NCBI RefSeq assembly: GCF_018143015.1
Contig: NC_054741.1
Coordinates: forward strand, 65,818,697 to 65,882,696
Length of the DNA stretch: 64,000 bases
Reading direction: 5' to 3'
From: Lytechinus variegatus
Taxonomy: Eukaryota; Echinodermata; Echinoidea; Temnopleuroida; Toxopneustidae
In this document: piece after piece, positions 62,505 through 64,000 of the stretch
Numbering within the stretch: the first letter of the stretch is position 1
Layout: each line of letters starts with the position of its first letter
Program-made: the position numbers and the translations under genes
The notes under the pieces: generated by a model
Seen by the model: the letters and a program-made list of their open reading frames with translations, nothing else
Told to the model about the DNA's origin: nothing
Databases searched by the model: none

Positions 62505-63709
62505 CAGGGGCGGATCCAGGATTTTGAAATAGGGGGGGCGCCAGCGGCGAGGGAGCGAAGCGACCGAGCGGGGGGAGGGTGTGGGAGGGGGATACCCCCC
62601 CCCCCCCACGGCAAGGACTTTTTCAAAAATTCATGTCCAAAAGTCGTATTTTGAGAGCACCTTTAGAAGAAAAATGCACACTTAAATCACTGTAACTTCA
62701 TGAATAAAAGACACATACTGACTCATTTAGGAGCTGGTTTCCAGTCACACACCGTATAAGCGGTCATTCAAAACATACATTTGGCAAAGGCTCTTCACTT
62801 GCTTGCATCGTGTGATTGAAACGTCAAATTTAAATGATACGAAACTGAGACTTGTAATCGATAAGTTCCGAATAATCCATTCTGTTTATTGTCATTTGTG
62901 TATTTACATTGTGTGTTTCAAACGAGAATTGTTTAGTCGTATGGCAACATGCATAAAATTTGGTTCTTTTTTCCCCAAAATGCACAGTAAATTGTTACAA
63001 ACTACAGAAAAAACGACATCATCTTCTGGTAATCAACCTTGCTCCTTGATAATGATTGGAATGATTGCTTCGGCGAAACTTAGTTGGGGCGCCCTGGATA
63101 ATATGCCTCTGAATCTACCAGAAAGTGTAAAAGTTAGTTTACATTAAATACAAATATGTCTGATCTATACATTTCAGTGAAAACGTACATGACCAAGGCA
63201 GAATGATAATGCTGCGCACGTGGCGCCCGATATAGGGCTTCATCTTTGAGTGAAGAATAATCTCGGGGATAGACATTATCATTCGCATCGTTGACACTTT
63301 CTCTCGCGATCTGTTGATTACAATTTACATGTATTTGCCATAAAGACGGACAAACACATGTTACAAAAAACACAGAATTTCGGGAAAAAATGATATCCAA
63401 TCCAACATCTTCACACTGGTCACTGCACTGCAACTCCCGATTACAAGTGGTGCAACTTTCCAACCAATCGACTTGCGCGCCCTGGAATTTCGGAATTTAC
63501 ATATTGTAATACAGTATGACAGAGGTGCATTTGTGCGAACACAAAGGCCATGAGCGTAAGTTAAAATATAGTTTTGACTAGATCTAGCCCTTGAAATTGA
63601 CTACATTGTACCAATCCAGTAAATATAACCATCCAAAAAAAAAAAAAAAATCTGGCGAAAATAGGGGTGGGGGGCGCGCCCGGGGCGCCCCCCTCTGGAT
63701 CCGCCACTG
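62505..63709. mobile_element. hAT-like element with CAGGGGCGGATCCAG ends
   Basis: 1205 bp. The left end caggggcggatccaggattt and right end ctctggatccgccactg are inverted repeats, with G/C-rich subterminal regions (gggggcgccagcgg; ggggcgcccccc). Flanking octamers tcagaact and gaacaact match at only five of eight bases, so the target duplication is worn or absent. The interior frames (62803-63147 plus, 63134-63463 minus) are not a recognisable transposase. Confidence 0.75.
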
Positions 63710-63961
63710 GAACAACTCGTCTCTTCAAAGTAAGTACAAATATTGATTTATCATCATTCCATTATATGCCGAAATTATCACGTGACAAAGCCCATTGGCG
63801 TCTGACCTTGCATTGACCTCTAACCCTATGGTGTTTGTGAAGAGTCTTTCTTGACAGTAATGGCTGATGTGATACGATGTCGCTCTTGTTTGACCTATTT
63901 CGGTCCCCCTATCTGTAACACACACACGCACAAATTTACCATTGCACAACGCACACAATAT

Positions 63962-63994
63962 CTTTCTCTCTCTCTCTCTCTTCTCTCGCTCTTT
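63962..63994. repeat. CT-rich microsatellite at the window end
   Basis: A (ct)n run with interruptions. Between the hAT-like element and this repeat (63710-63961) nothing was recognised. Confidence 0.8.
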
Positions 63995-64000
63995 ATCTCA

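Noticed and set aside
62803..63463. Overlapping frames of 109-114 codons inside the hAT-like element as transposase pieces
   Set aside because: No DDE, BED or dimerisation motifs recognised; composition is at chance level.

Overview
This is animal nuclear DNA, most likely from an echinoderm and probably a sea urchin. That rests on an AT-rich, intron-rich layout, the frequent 'taggccta' word, foldback elements carrying the 'aaaatcggatgtaaaataag' type core, and dispersed 'gcgcgaagcgcgagc' boxes. All three are typical of marine deuterostome genomes. The species call is inference. No prokaryotic or organellar features were seen.

Positions 1-34,535 hold two head-to-tail M14A zinc metallocarboxypeptidase genes on the + strand. 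The first is only a 3' part: four exons at 1-28, 392-600, 1962-2046 and 3500-3690. The second is complete: ten coding exons from 7,551 to 34,535 that join in frame into a 408-residue preproenzyme with signal peptide, prosegment and catalytic domain. Intron positions and phases match where the two overlap. The paralogues differ at the pocket residue that sets substrate preference (Glu in the first, Val in the second), so the pair probably covers different C-terminal residues in digestion.

Positions 40,964-43,392 encode a two-exon, 370-residue protein with a signal peptide and the hallmark motifs of the tocopherol cyclase family (FFEGWY; EKNWG-GFP-W-W). A secreted animal member of a family best known from plastids is the most interesting protein in the window.

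Positions 43,400-64,000 are mostly repeats. Near the right edge a good TATA box (61,493) precedes a short signal-peptide first exon (61,558-61,595) of a gene whose other exons appear to lie beyond the window. Three further open stretches (about 49.5-50.0, 52.2-53.2 and 56.8-57.3 kb) look partly coding but are not recognised.

The rest is a dense collection of mobile DNA. It includes non-autonomous hAT-like elements with exact 8-bp target duplications, Tc1/mariner-like elements with TA sites, a piggyBac-like element with a perfect 17-bp TIR in TTAA, several foldback MITE families, a LINE reverse-transcriptase remnant interrupted by a hAT-like element, and a tRNA-derived SINE. There are also unusual structures. 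A 15-bp minisatellite is packaged between inverted ends and an 8-bp direct repeat (25,219-25,698). A three-deep transposon nest lies in the last intron of the second carboxypeptidase. A cluster of 'agtacggggtta' palindromes lies at 37.5-38.0 kb.
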